DNA of 27,596 nt, from the NCBI GenBank assembly GCA_017610225.1, contig JAFCCM010000021.1:1-27596 (forward strand). Reading direction: 5' to 3'. Below, in pieces: positions 7,575-15,791 of this stretch. The stretch comes from Candidatus Aenigmatarchaeota archaeon. Its GTDB lineage: Archaea > Aenigmatarchaeota > Aenigmatarchaeia > CG10238-14. Position 1 is the first letter of the stretch. Every line of letters begins with the position of its first letter. The notes under the pieces are model-generated. The model made no database searches, was not told the origin of the DNA, and saw nothing but the letters and a program-made list of their open reading frames with translations. The translations under genes and the position numbers were made by a program.

Positions 7575-7916
7575 ATGTTGAAGCAAATAATAGTAGTAAG
7601 AAAAGATATTGATATGAGTCTGGGAAAATCAATTGCCCAAGCATGTCATGCATCTATAGGATCTTATGAAAAAACTTCTCAAGCGATTATTAAAGCTTGG
7701 AGAGGTGAAGGTCAAAAAAAGGTTGTAATTGAAGTAAATTCAAAAAAAGAATTAAAGGATTTATATAAAAAAGCTAAAGATTTGGGAATATCATGTTTTC
7801 TTGTCAAAGATGCCGGGATGACAGAACTAGAGCCAGGAACTACCACGGCTTTAGGAATAGGACCAGATAAGGAAGAATTAATTAACAAAGTCACAGGAAG
7901 TATTAAGTTACTTTAA
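7575..7916 (+). CDS. pth2: Peptidyl-tRNA hydrolase, archaeal/eukaryotic type (Pth2)
   Basis: A 113-residue Pth2, the full family length. It frees tRNA from peptidyl-tRNAs that drop off the ribosome. Family signatures are present: QIIVVRKDIDMSLGKSIAQ, then CHAS, KVVIEVNSKKEL, DAGMTELEPGTTTALGIGP and a final GSIKLL. The ATG at 7575 has GTGAT five nt upstream. It lies divergently from a DJ-1/PfpI gene, and a small wHTH gene with its own promoter follows. Confidence 0.96.
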   Translation: MLKQIIVVRKDIDMSLGKSIAQACHASIGSYEKTSQAIIKAWRGEGQKKVVIEVNSKKELKDLYKKAKDLGISCFLVKDAGMTELEPGTTTALGIGPDKEELINKVTGSIKLL

Positions 7917-7970
7917 TTTTCTGAATATAGTTGAAATTAAACATTTAAATTTTAGATGTAATCTCTTAAC

Positions 7971-8213
7971 ATGCTTGATTATGTAAATCCTAAAACAGGA
8001 GAAGTTATAAGAGTAGAAAATAATCAGGATTTAATTTTGAAGATTCTTGAGGAAGGCGGTGAGTTTAGATTAAGAGAACTTTCAAGAAAAACTGGACTCA
8101 ATAAAAGGCGTATTGCTTTTAGATATTTAGATTCAAGTTTTACAAAAAAACACGATATAACAATTATCGGTATTTACCCTAAGCTATCATATGAATTAAA
8201 TGGTCAAGAATGA
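7971..8213 (+). CDS. Small winged-helix protein
   Basis: An 80-residue protein. After an N-terminal part reading VNPKTGEVIRVENN, a helix-turn-helix is likely at about residues 22-52 (FRLRELSRKTGLNKRRIAF), followed by a beta region ending in LSYELNG. The TATA box ATTTAAAT at 7943-7950 lies about 25 nt before the ATG, so the mRNA is probably leaderless. It may be a transcription factor or a nucleic-acid-binding mini-protein. No partner gene is evident. Confidence 0.65.
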   Translation: MLDYVNPKTGEVIRVENNQDLILKILEEGGEFRLRELSRKTGLNKRRIAFRYLDSSFTKKHDITIIGIYPKLSYELNGQE

Positions 8214-8340
8214 TCTTTGTTAATCCTCTCAACCTTCTATTTGGTGTTTAAATTCTAGAATTTCATAGTAATCTTCGGTAACTTAACCTCACTATTCGCT
8301 GTAAGAACAATTAATAAGTTAATTTGCTATAATTGATTTC

Positions 8341-9564
8341 ATGAAACTGATGTTTAATGATATACTGATATATGTAACACTATTTTTTTCTCTATTCTCA
8401 ACACTGTTCTTTTTAGTGGTCTATATTGAAGAAGGGAGGAAAGTGAAAAAGAAGAAAGTAAAAAGATACCCAAAAATCTCAATCATTATGCCTGCTTACA
8501 ATGAAAGTAAAAATATCATAAAATCTATTAAATCTGCGAAAAGTGTAGACTATCCGAAAAACAAACTTGAAATAATAGTTGTGGATGACAAATCAGAAGA
8601 CAACACATATGAGCAAGCAAAAAAAATGCAGGGAAAATTAGTGAAAGTATTTACCAAAAAACATGGTGGTAAAGCAAGAGCAGTCAATTATGGAATAAAA
8701 AAATCTTCTGGAGAAATTATAATGGTCTTAGACGCTGATACATTTCCTGACAAAAAATGTCTAAAAAACATAGTCGGATATTTTGAAGATCCTGAAATAA
8801 TGGCAGCGTTACCAGTGATAAAAATATGGAAGCCAAAAAATATAATAGAAAAATGCCAAACAGTGGAATACAGTACTATGGGTCTACTAAAAAAAACATT
8901 CTTCACCATGGGATCAATGAACTGCACGCCAGCAGGAGCATTTGTAAGAAAGAGTTTTCTAAAAAAATATGGAGGGTTTGCAACTAACACACTGACAGAA
9001 GATTTTGAAATGGGAATGAGAATTCAATCAAAAAATTACCAAGTAGCCCAGTCATTAGACAGTCAAGTCTATACTGTAGTACCAAGCAAGATTAAAAAAT
9101 TGATAAGGCAAAGGGTAAGATGGAGTTATGGGGGATTGGAAAATATCAAAAAATACAGACATATGTTAAGTCCCAAGTATGGTGATCTAGGTCTATTCTT
9201 TTTACCAATGATGTTATTTAGCATGGGTTTAGTATCTTTTCTATTCATTTATTATATGATTCAAGTAGTATCAGATTTATTTCACATTCTCTACCTCAAC
9301 TCACTAATCAACTTTGATGTAATACCTTTAATCGATATTAGCGGAAAGATGGCTACGTCAAGTATTATCACAAATGAAAAATCCTTTATTATTTTATTCA
9401 CGATTTTGAGTGCTATTATAATATACAATTTAGGAAGGAAAAGGATCAATGAAAAATTTAGGTTTAGTTACATAATTTATTTCTTAATATATGGTTGGAT
9501 AATGAGCTTCTCGCAACTGATAGCTCTTTCATATTTTCTGGTCGGAAAAAAACCAAGATGGTAA
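8341..9564 (+). CDS. Membrane-bound family 2 glycosyltransferase (processive type)
   Basis: A 407-residue GT-A fold transferase. One membrane segment lies at residues 8-28, then the catalytic domain starts with ISIIMPAYNES. Asp residues of the nucleotide-sugar site are in VVDDKSED and LDADTFPD (D131/D133). TED at 219-221 is the usual catalytic base motif, and RQRVRW at 256-261 is the Q/RxxRW motif of processive enzymes. At least three more membrane segments follow (about 285-310, 350-368 and 380-400). The layout resembles hyaluronan/poly-GlcNAc synthase-like enzymes, so a surface polysaccharide or glycolipid role is likely; the sugar is unknown. A TTAATAAG-like box near 8311-8318 would give a leaderless mRNA. 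Confidence 0.9.
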   Translation: MKLMFNDILIYVTLFFSLFSTLFFLVVYIEEGRKVKKKKVKRYPKISIIMPAYNESKNIIKSIKSAKSVDYPKNKLEIIVVDDKSEDNTYEQAKKMQGKLVKVFTKKHGGKARAVNYGIKKSSGEIIMVLDADTFPDKKCLKNIVGYFEDPEIMAALPVIKIWKPKNIIEKCQTVEYSTMGLLKKTFFTMGSMNCTPAGAFVRKSFLKKYGGFATNTLTEDFEMGMRIQSKNYQVAQSLDSQVYTVVPSKIKKLIRQRVRWSYGGLENIKKYRHMLSPKYGDLGLFFLPMMLFSMGLVSFLFIYYMIQVVSDLFHILYLNSLINFDVIPLIDISGKMATSSIITNEKSFIILFTILSAIIIYNLGRKRINEKFRFSYIIYFLIYGWIMSFSQLIALSYFLVGKKPRW

Positions 9565-9597
9565 AAAAGTTAAATACATATGAGTAAATTATTCCTT

Positions 9598-10227
9598 ATG
9601 AGAAAAATTAGTTGGGACAAATATTTTTCAGTCTTCCTGATAACATTCCTTATATTCGTAATAGGAATTTTATTAAGTCAAACAATATCATCAAAAAGTT
9701 CTAAAGAAATACTCAAGACCCAAAAACAAGTTAAAAATTACATATTAAGTCTAAACCTTCAGTCAGATATTGCATCAGAATATATATGCAGAGTAAATGT
9801 TTTTGACCTAACAAAAGAAAAGCTTAACTTAGGACAGCAAATAGAAATCTTGGAAAAAAATCTGGGAAAAGATAATGAAATTGTAAGAGATCTTAAGCAG
9901 GACTACTCACTTCTATCAATCAGACAATGGTTATTGGTTAAACAAGTTAAAGAGAAATGTAACAGAGATATAAACATAATCCTATTCTTCTATTCTAACA
10001 CAAACAACTCATCAGAGAGTGAATCACAAGGTTATGTCTTAGATTACCTCTATGAAAAACACCCTGACGACCTTGTAATTTATGCATTTGATATGGATGA
10101 TGATAACCCTGCATTAAACACAATCAAGAGTATATATGGGATTAAAATAGTACCATCAGTAGTAGTGAATGAAAGATTATTCTCAGGTTTCCAGTCAAAA
10201 GGAAGAATAAAGACGCTATTGACTTAG
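9598..10227 (+). CDS. Membrane-anchored thioredoxin-fold protein lacking CXXC
   Basis: About 209 residues: a membrane anchor (VFLITFLIFVIGILL, near residues 13-30), a coiled-coil middle (QIEILEKNLGKDNEIVRDL) and a C-terminal thioredoxin-like domain. That domain shows the beta strand INIILFFYS, the helix, and the cis-Pro loop KIVPSVVVNERLFSG. Where the redox CXXC should be, after FFYS, the residues are NTNNSSES, so a redox role is unlikely. I favour the ATG at 9598 because TTAAATAC at 9570-9577 places transcription start there; an in-frame ATG at 9580 is also possible. It follows the glycosyltransferase gene closely and may also be read through from it. Confidence 0.7.
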   Translation: MRKISWDKYFSVFLITFLIFVIGILLSQTISSKSSKEILKTQKQVKNYILSLNLQSDIASEYICRVNVFDLTKEKLNLGQQIEILEKNLGKDNEIVRDLKQDYSLLSIRQWLLVKQVKEKCNRDINIILFFYSNTNNSSESESQGYVLDYLYEKHPDDLVIYAFDMDDDNPALNTIKSIYGIKIVPSVVVNERLFSGFQSKGRIKTLLT

Positions 10228-10796
10228 ACAAATCCTTCAAGAGTTGTAACGTTCATTACACTTAATATAGCCTTCATCACAGCAAAATCAAATCCTTTGT
10301 CTGTTTTTCCATAGACCCAGATTCTATTTCCGCCGCCAGTGACTCTTGTTTGATTTGAAAACTCTGGTGGAACTAGTATTATTTTCAATATTGTATCTTC
10401 CCGCGTTATATTATCATATGTGTCTATTGGCTCAGCATTAAAATGTGTTTTTGATCTAAAAATACTTCTCATGAGATTATCATACCTAGACAATTTATAA
10501 ACAATCTCAATAGTCTGTAATTGATAAAGAGCATTTGTTTCTGGAGTGCCGGGTTTAAAAAGTATAGTCACATTTTTTATCCTATAATTTGAAAACAAAT
10601 CATGTAATATCTCCTCTCTTGGAAATATCTCCACATTCAAAGCTTTTCTAATATCTCTCCTAAAAGAAAAAGGAACGCCCTTGATAAAGATTGTGTTGAC
10701 TGGTTTAATGTATTGATAGATTTGATATGACAACAGGACTAATATGATTCCTATAACAATAAATCTAATAGTTTTCCCTTTAATTTTGAATTTCAT
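10224..10796 (-). CDS. Membrane-anchored protein of unknown function
   Basis: A 190-residue protein that I do not recognise. It has a short basic start, one membrane segment (IRFIVIGIILVLLSYQIYQYI, near residues 11-30) and a soluble, probably extracellular domain. The TGGGNRIWVYG segment and regularly spaced beta strands suggest an alpha/beta fold. The ATG has GTGAT four nt upstream. Its stop overlaps the end of the convergent thioredoxin-fold gene by 4 nt. It lies behind the S-layer gene on the same strand, but a T-tract terminator and a separate promoter with twin repeats lie between them. Confidence 0.65.
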   Translation of the reverse strand: MKFKIKGKTIRFIVIGIILVLLSYQIYQYIKPVNTIFIKGVPFSFRRDIRKALNVEIFPREEILHDLFSNYRIKNVTILFKPGTPETNALYQLQTIEIVYKLSRYDNLMRSIFRSKTHFNAEPIDTYDNITREDTILKIILVPPEFSNQTRVTGGGNRIWVYGKTDKGFDFAVMKAILSVMNVTTLEGFV

Positions 10797-10803
10797 TCTA
10801 TCA

Positions 10804-10846
10804 CTAACTCATTATTGTGAAACTGACTAATATTTCTAACTCATTA
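10804..10846. promoter_or_regulatory. Direct repeats around the promoter of the 10224-10796 gene
   Basis: The 11-mer CTAACTCATTA occurs at 10804-10814 and at 10836-10846. A TATA-like AAATATTAG (minus strand, about 10825-10833) lies between them, about 33 nt before the start codon. The proximal copy is just upstream of the ribosome binding site. The layout resembles the HEPN/MNT promoter, though the sequence differs. Confidence 0.5.
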
Positions 10847-10857
10847 AGAATTTGTTC

Positions 10858-10883
10858 AAAATAAAATAAAAAAAGAAAAAAAA
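10858..10883 (-). terminator. T-tract terminator of the S-layer gene
   Basis: Directly after the S-layer stop codon the minus strand carries TTTTTTTTCTTTTTTT followed by ATTTTATTTT. Archaeal RNA polymerase terminates at such T-runs without needing a hairpin. Placed behind the most strongly promoted gene of the window, it is a convincing terminator. Confidence 0.75.
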
Positions 10884-10894
10884 GTCATTTTGCG

Positions 10895-13132
10895 TTATAC
10901 AACTGCTGTAATTTCAGAAGCTGAAACGCCTGTAACTTTGACTGCCGTGTTACCGTCTAATTGTTCTAAGAACGAATCAAACTGTTGTAATACTGATGTC
11001 GCATCTCTTGTATCTGCTGCTTCCCAACCAGCTACTACCACTGCATACTTTCCAGTTTCAACTACACCGTCAACTAATGCGATGTAACCTTCACCTTCAG
11101 CGAATGGCAATAATCCGGATGAACCATATGTTGGATAAGTTAATCCTAAAGCTGTAGCAGATAAACTGTTAACAGCTGGACCACCTACTAACACAAGGTG
11201 TTTTCCGACTGGTAATGATACTTCATTGTCTAGTTTAGCAACTGCATTTGTAACTGGAACGACTTTCTTAACAGTGTCTCCACCGCTTGTAGTTGTTGTT
11301 CCTGTTGCTTTGACTGATATTGTTGCGAATACTTGTTCTTTTGGTACTTTGAATACACATTCATCACTTGCTCCATTGGATTTTGGATTCATGATGACTA
11401 TACCATAGAGTGATCTATGATCTTCATCTTTTGTTCCAATATTGCCCCATGAAGTAGTACCTCTCTTAGCTTGTAATTCATCTGCTTCTTCTGTACTTGC
11501 TGTTGCACCTAGGTTTTCAAAATCACTACTGACTACTTCCCAGTACATCTTGATATCATCTTGTCCAGTTGCTAAATCTGATGATGCTTTACCTAATATG
11601 TCCAATGTTATATTGACATATCCAGCACCAGATGCTACAATAGGATCCAAATCTATCTCAATATTATCTGATTTTGTATCACCATAGTAAACTCTTGCTG
11701 TTACATTGTTTGTTGCTGCTGTATTGTTTTGGATTGTACCTGCATATGTTTTAGCACCTGCAGAGTTTCTATACCAAACACCGACACCACCATCAACATC
11801 TCCTGTTGCATTCCAAACTAACCACATTCTGTTAGTTCGTGTATCTGAACTTACTTCATTAAGATTGTCTGCTTCTATTTGTAGGCCATCTTCAACAGAA
11901 GTTGTTATGTAAACTGTTTTTTGATCTGTTGATGCTCCTAAAGTAACACCATCTTGGTACTTGAATGTTAATGTCATATAGTTGTCGTCGCTTACTGTGA
12001 TTGCATCAAAACAAACTTCTGCATAATCGTTTGGATATTTGTAACATCCACCTGTTGTTATTGGGTTATCTGTATCATCATTTACTACAAAGACACTTTT
12101 AACACCAATAGTTGGATAATCATTTGCTGTACTTCCAGATGGGTCAGCATCACCTGCTGCGTTTGCGTTCAAACCGCTGATTACCCATTCCCAACAATCA
12201 GTATCTGTTGGATCATCGTTACAAATGTTATCGTCTTTCTTGTATGCGTCACCATCTGAGTAAGTCTCTGAAGATTGTTTACCCATGATTAATGTTGCAC
12301 CTCTTTCTGCAAGGGCATCTGCATAGAAATAATCATCTACTGTTATTTCTACACCATCATGAGTTTCAGTTCCACTAATTGTATACAATGTACCATCAAT
12401 GGTCAATCTTATTGACCCTGTACTACCAACATTCTCTAATGTAACTGTTTTACCTTCAACTGTTACACTATCACCAATGTTCATGGAGTATGTATCTCCT
12501 ACATAGGCTGTGAATTTAGTATGTGGTGTTGTTGCATCAGTTCCTGTAATCTTCATTGTTTTACCCAAAAAGTCCATTGTTAATGGTTGTGCGCTTGTTG
12601 CTGTACTTACATTGATTGCTTCATCAAATACATAATAATATGATAAAGCTCCTGTTGCGACTTCCATGTATATACCAGTCTTATAGTCATCTTCTGATGC
12701 GTTTAAACTGGTTGCAACTGTTGGCGAAGTTGATGCCAAAACAATCTCATCATGGAAATTGTAACTGTCACTTTGGAATGTTACTGTACTATCTTGAAGA
12801 CCTGCTAAATCGTCATCTGTAAATGTTGTATCCAGATAACCTGAAGCACCAATTGGATAACCAAGTGGGATGTCTTCTGTTTTTCCTCCAGTAACTGTCA
12901 CTGTGGCTCCACCTGTTGAGACTTCCTCATAGGATTCACCTGCTAATCTTGCTGCTAAATCTACGGCACCGACAACATCTCCAGGAGATGCAGCAGAACC
13001 AACAACAACATATGCGTCTAAGCTGTTGTCAGCAAATAGGAAACTTGGATAGTCTCCTAAATCAACTGCTGCTACTAATGGTGATATTGCCATAAGTGCA
13101 GTCAAAATTGCCGATAGCAATTTTATTTTCAT
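10895..13132 (-). CDS. S-layer protein
   Basis: A 745-residue major envelope protein of the archaeal S-layer family. The signal peptide is KIKLLSAILTALMAISPLVA. The mature N-terminus (DLGDYPSFLF, then AYVVVGSAASPGDVVGAVDLA) matches the S-layer N domain. The C-terminal part has the family pattern: HLVLVGGPAVNSLSA, then YAVVVAGWEAADTRDA. The middle holds beta-rich modules with three likely Cys pairs, for example around CNDDPTDTDCW. The gene has a higher-GC, more even codon use than its neighbours, as expected for a highly expressed protein. It has a strong TATA box, GGTGA before the ATG and a structured leader of roughly 60 nt. It should form the cell's outer lattice. Confidence 0.93.
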   Translation of the reverse strand: MKIKLLSAILTALMAISPLVAAVDLGDYPSFLFADNSLDAYVVVGSAASPGDVVGAVDLAARLAGESYEEVSTGGATVTVTGGKTEDIPLGYPIGASGYLDTTFTDDDLAGLQDSTVTFQSDSYNFHDEIVLASTSPTVATSLNASEDDYKTGIYMEVATGALSYYYVFDEAINVSTATSAQPLTMDFLGKTMKITGTDATTPHTKFTAYVGDTYSMNIGDSVTVEGKTVTLENVGSTGSIRLTIDGTLYTISGTETHDGVEITVDDYFYADALAERGATLIMGKQSSETYSDGDAYKKDDNICNDDPTDTDCWEWVISGLNANAAGDADPSGSTANDYPTIGVKSVFVVNDDTDNPITTGGCYKYPNDYAEVCFDAITVSDDNYMTLTFKYQDGVTLGASTDQKTVYITTSVEDGLQIEADNLNEVSSDTRTNRMWLVWNATGDVDGGVGVWYRNSAGAKTYAGTIQNNTAATNNVTARVYYGDTKSDNIEIDLDPIVASGAGYVNITLDILGKASSDLATGQDDIKMYWEVVSSDFENLGATASTEEADELQAKRGTTSWGNIGTKDEDHRSLYGIVIMNPKSNGASDECVFKVPKEQVFATISVKATGTTTTSGGDTVKKVVPVTNAVAKLDNEVSLPVGKHLVLVGGPAVNSLSATALGLTYPTYGSSGLLPFAEGEGYIALVDGVVETGKYAVVVAGWEAADTRDATSVLQQFDSFLEQLDGNTAVKVTGVSASEITAVV

Positions 13133-13151
13133 TTATTTTTTCACCTTTGTA

Positions 13152-13168
13152 TTCCGTTATTCACGGAA
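13152..13168 (-). promoter_or_regulatory. Leader hairpin 2 of the S-layer mRNA
   Basis: The minus strand reads TTCCGT-GAATA-ACGGAA, a perfect 6 bp stem with a 5 nt loop. It ends just before the ribosome binding site AAAGGTGA (about 13141-13148). It may protect the 5' end of the mRNA or tune initiation. Confidence 0.65.
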
Positions 13169-13170
13169 AT

Positions 13171-13186
13171 GCAGACTCACGCCTGC
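13171..13186 (-). promoter_or_regulatory. Leader hairpin 1 of the S-layer mRNA with GUGA tetraloop
   Basis: The minus strand reads GCAGGC-GTGA-GTCTGC. It forms a 6 bp stem including one G-U pair and is closed by GUGA, a GNRA tetraloop. It lies close to the expected transcription start near 13192, so it would sit at the extreme 5' end of the mRNA, where stem-loops are known to slow decay. Confidence 0.65.
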
Positions 13187-13187
13187 T

Positions 13188-13217
13188 TATACCTAAGACT
13201 TATCTCTGGTAGGTATA
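13188..13217. promoter_or_regulatory. Inverted repeat over the S-layer core promoter
   Basis: TATACCTA at 13188-13195 and TAGGTATA at 13210-13217 are perfect 8 bp inverted half-sites, 22 bp apart centre to centre, about two helical turns. One half overlaps the TATA box, the other the expected start of transcription. It looks like a site for a dimeric regulator. Confidence 0.6.
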
Positions 13218-13221
13218 TAAA
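13214..13221 (-). promoter_or_regulatory. TATA box of the S-layer gene
   Basis: The minus strand reads CGAAAGG followed by TTTATATA. This is a consensus archaeal TATA box with a purine-rich BRE just upstream, the best promoter match in the window. Transcription should start near 13192, leaving a leader of about 60 nt. Confidence 0.8.
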
Positions 13222-13384
13222 CCTTTCGCGAAACTGTTTCATAGGATGTTCCCTATATACTAATATGTGCCCTAAAATCAAGAAATAGTAATTAAAAGTG
13301 AGTTAATTGTTCCAATAGGTACTATTTACGTCTTTTATCTGAAAAAACGTTTTTAGTAAGTTTTCAATTTCTAAAGTATTGAAA

Positions 13385-14290
13385 TTATTGTTCGGTCTTC
13401 TCTTCAATAAACTTTTTCTTCAATGTTAACTTATTTTTCCTACCAGATCTTACAACAGAAACGACACCTCTTGCTTCAAGACTTTGAACTATTCTGCTAA
13501 CTTTAGCCTTTGAAAATCCCGATGATTTTACAAGTATTCTTTGATCAACACTTTTTTTGTTCTTGTTTTGAATAAGATTAACAATAATTCTTTCAGGCTC
13601 ATTTAAAACAGAAAATACAACTGCTGATCTTTTGGAAAGTTTGTCATATATCAAGAATATACCTACTGCTATTATCACCAAGAAAAATATTATCCATCCA
13701 AAATCTATAAGTTGAAAAAAGTTAGTTGGATTAAGACTTTCATAATATATTTTCAATGGTATCATATCTCCTGAAAATTGGTCAGAAAATTCCCATTTCA
13801 TTACAATCCTTCTTCCATCACTCCCTATGTCCGAACCAGAAGGTGAAATAGGTGATATTTTATTATCAACAAGAGCCATTAACTCTGGGAGTTTTACAAT
13901 TATGTTTACATTCTTGGTGTCACGCAGTATTGGTATGTCTAATCTAAACAAGGTCTTATTATCTCTTGTCGATATCATACCTTCAGTTCTAAAATTCGTC
14001 TTGATTAATATCTGACCAACAATAAACGGAGAAATGGGTTTACATATCAAAACATTTTCTTCATGCTTTTCAACATAACATTTTCCACCATCCACTTTCA
14101 AATCATATATTTCATACGGCATGGAAAAATAAACTTCTTTAGTTTCATCAGTAAATTTAAAAACCAACTCCATATTCACTTTACCATTGTCTTTAATATC
14201 AATAGTTGAATTCAATTCTTCTACACTTTGAGATAATACTAAATTAATAGAAAAGATCATAAGCAAAAAAAATAGAATGAAACGTTTCAT
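13385..14290 (-). CDS. Membrane-spanning protein with outside domain and inside winged helix
   Basis: A 301-residue protein. An N-terminal signal peptide (RFILFFLLMIFSINLVLSQ) is followed by an extracellular beta-rich domain of about 180 residues (FKFTDETKEVYFSMP). One membrane segment (GWIIFFLVIIAVGIFLIYD, about 198-217) leads to a cytoplasmic winged helix (QRILVKSSGFSKAKVSRIV, then SLEARGVVSVVRSGRKNKL). This is the layout of archaeal membrane-bound one-step regulators, where an outside signal is passed to a DNA-binding domain. The TATA box AATATATTAG, about 27 nt upstream, implies a leaderless mRNA. It lies next to the S-layer gene on the same strand, so envelope sensing is plausible (inference). 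Confidence 0.8.
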   Translation of the reverse strand: MKRFILFFLLMIFSINLVLSQSVEELNSTIDIKDNGKVNMELVFKFTDETKEVYFSMPYEIYDLKVDGGKCYVEKHEENVLICKPISPFIVGQILIKTNFRTEGMISTRDNKTLFRLDIPILRDTKNVNIIVKLPELMALVDNKISPISPSGSDIGSDGRRIVMKWEFSDQFSGDMIPLKIYYESLNPTNFFQLIDFGWIIFFLVIIAVGIFLIYDKLSKRSAVVFSVLNEPERIIVNLIQNKNKKSVDQRILVKSSGFSKAKVSRIVQSLEARGVVSVVRSGRKNKLTLKKKFIEEKTEQ

Positions 14291-14320
14291 AATGAATATT
14301 TGATTTGTGTTCTAATATAT

Positions 14321-15325
14321 TTACTCTATTACAACATCAATTTTAAACCCACATTGGGGGCATCTACCTCCAATTAGATTGATTTTATTCACTTCAGACC
14401 CAGATCTTTCTATTACAAGAGTACCACAATTATAACAATAAGTATTTTCTGAATCAATTTCATTCTTTCCATTAATGTAAATATATCTCAAACCAATCAT
14501 TTTAGCATCTGATGCAAATTTTTGTAATGATTCTAATTGTGTAGATGGCAAGTCTTTCATTTTATATGTTGGAGTAAACGTTAGCAAATGATAAGGTACA
14601 CTTGAACCAAGATTTTCTATTACCCATTCAAGAAGTTTTTGATTAGGTTCTTCATTATCTCCTACTCCTGGAACAATAAGATTTGATATTTCTGTGAATA
14701 CTCTATGTTTTTTGAAACTTTTCAATGCGGCAAATACTGGATTAACATCATTAACACCCATATATTCTTTATAAAATTCAGGATCAGCAGAAGCTTTAAT
14801 ATCAACTGTTACAGCATCCAAATATTTTCCTATCTTTTTGATTGCATCAGAAGTCATATAGCCATTTGTTCTAAAAACTGTTTTGATGTTATATCTTTTT
14901 GCAAGCCTAGCAACCTTGAATGCAAATTCAAAATTAACTGTTGGTTCTGTGTAAGTAAATAAAATAATTTTGATTCCTTTTTTATTTACTAATTTTATTA
15001 TTTCTTCGGGGTTATATTTTTCACCCATTCCACTTGTTCTTTCACTTATATCAGCATTTTTACAAAATTTACATCTCATATTACAACCAAATGAAGCAAT
15101 TGAAAGAGCTTTGGAATTAGGATAAAAATGAAACATTGGTACTTTTTCGATAAGTTGTTCTTTCATTAAAAGTATTTTACCATAATTTTTAGAATATAAT
15201 ATTCCTTTTTTATTCAATCTAACGCCACAAAATCCTGCCTTTCCTTCTGAAATTAGACATCTTCTTGCGCATAACTCACATCTAATTTTTCCTGATTCCC
15301 TTTCCCATAATAAAGCTTCTTCCAT
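14321..15325 (-). CDS. amrS: AmmeMemoRadiSam system radical SAM enzyme
   Basis: A 334-residue radical SAM protein. The N-terminal zinc-like part GKIRCELCARRCLISEGKAG has Cys at 16, 19, 23 and 33. The SAM cluster motif is FGCNMRCKFCKN with Cys at 81, 85 and 88. The C-terminal extension carries CYNCG and CPQCG, a likely zinc ribbon. This build is that of the AmrS family, whose usual partners are AMMECR1 and Memo proteins; neither is in this window. The substrate is not known for the family. It is divergent from tRNA-Thr. Confidence 0.9.
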   Translation of the reverse strand: MEEALLWERESGKIRCELCARRCLISEGKAGFCGVRLNKKGILYSKNYGKILLMKEQLIEKVPMFHFYPNSKALSIASFGCNMRCKFCKNADISERTSGMGEKYNPEEIIKLVNKKGIKIILFTYTEPTVNFEFAFKVARLAKRYNIKTVFRTNGYMTSDAIKKIGKYLDAVTVDIKASADPEFYKEYMGVNDVNPVFAALKSFKKHRVFTEISNLIVPGVGDNEEPNQKLLEWVIENLGSSVPYHLLTFTPTYKMKDLPSTQLESLQKFASDAKMIGLRYIYINGKNEIDSENTYCYNCGTLVIERSGSEVNKINLIGGRCPQCGFKIDVVIE

Positions 15326-15376
15326 TTAATCTTCTATAGTTATAGTGTTATGAAGTAATAAAGAAGTGTTAAAAAT

Positions 15377-15449
15377 GCCCTGGTAGCTTAATGGTTAGAG
15401 CAATTGCCTCGTAAGCAATAGGTTGTGAGTTCAAATCTCATCCAGGGCT
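15377..15449 (+). tRNA. tRNA-Thr (anticodon CGT)
   Basis: A complete cloverleaf. The acceptor stem GCCCTGG/CCAGGGC pairs perfectly. The D arm is GCTTAATGGTTAGAGC, the anticodon stem ATTGC/GCAAT encloses CTCGTAA, and the T arm is GTGAG-TTCAAAT-CTCAT. The discriminator is T, and CCA is not encoded. Anticodon CGT reads ACG (Thr). Confidence 0.95.
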
Positions 15450-15551
15450 TAAAAATTATATTCACAACAACCTAAATCATCTTAAGTAAGAAAAACTAAT
15501 AATAGAAAGTCTACACTTCTGTCAGTGTATATTTTATCACAGGTGATTTTT

Positions 15552-15692
15552 ATGGCAAGGAAAAAAATGGATGAAATGACCTTATTGAGAGAAAAAGCAT
15601 TAGAGTCTGGAAAAGTCGTAGTTACAGAAACAAAGATTAATCCAAAACTTAAGATGCAGCTTCTAAAAAACTATGGTATTATTGTTAAGTAA
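15552..15692 (+). CDS. 46-residue basic protein
   Basis: A short ORF with a strong start: AGGTGA lies just upstream of the ATG. The product begins MARKKMDEMTLLREKA and continues ESGKVVVTETKINPKLK. It is basic, probably a helix followed by a beta hairpin, and has no Cys. I do not recognise the family. The initiation region is almost the same as that of the next gene at 15792 (AGGTGATTT, then TTGG or ATGG at the same spacing), which supports both being translated. It lies between tRNA-Thr and that gene, on their strand. Confidence 0.65.
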   Translation: MARKKMDEMTLLREKALESGKVVVTETKINPKLKMQLLKNYGIIVK

Positions 15693-15791
15693 AAATGATT
15701 CGACTTTTTATAATTTGCATTTATCTAGTTATTCTTCTAAAATAATCAAATATATAATAATATATGATAGAATAGGTTAAAGGTGATTTAT

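Noticed and set aside
12616..12822. Plus-strand ORF inside the S-layer gene, with several similar ones (11226-11912)
   Set aside because: They have no promoter or ribosome binding site and lie wholly within a well-supported 745-codon gene on the other strand.
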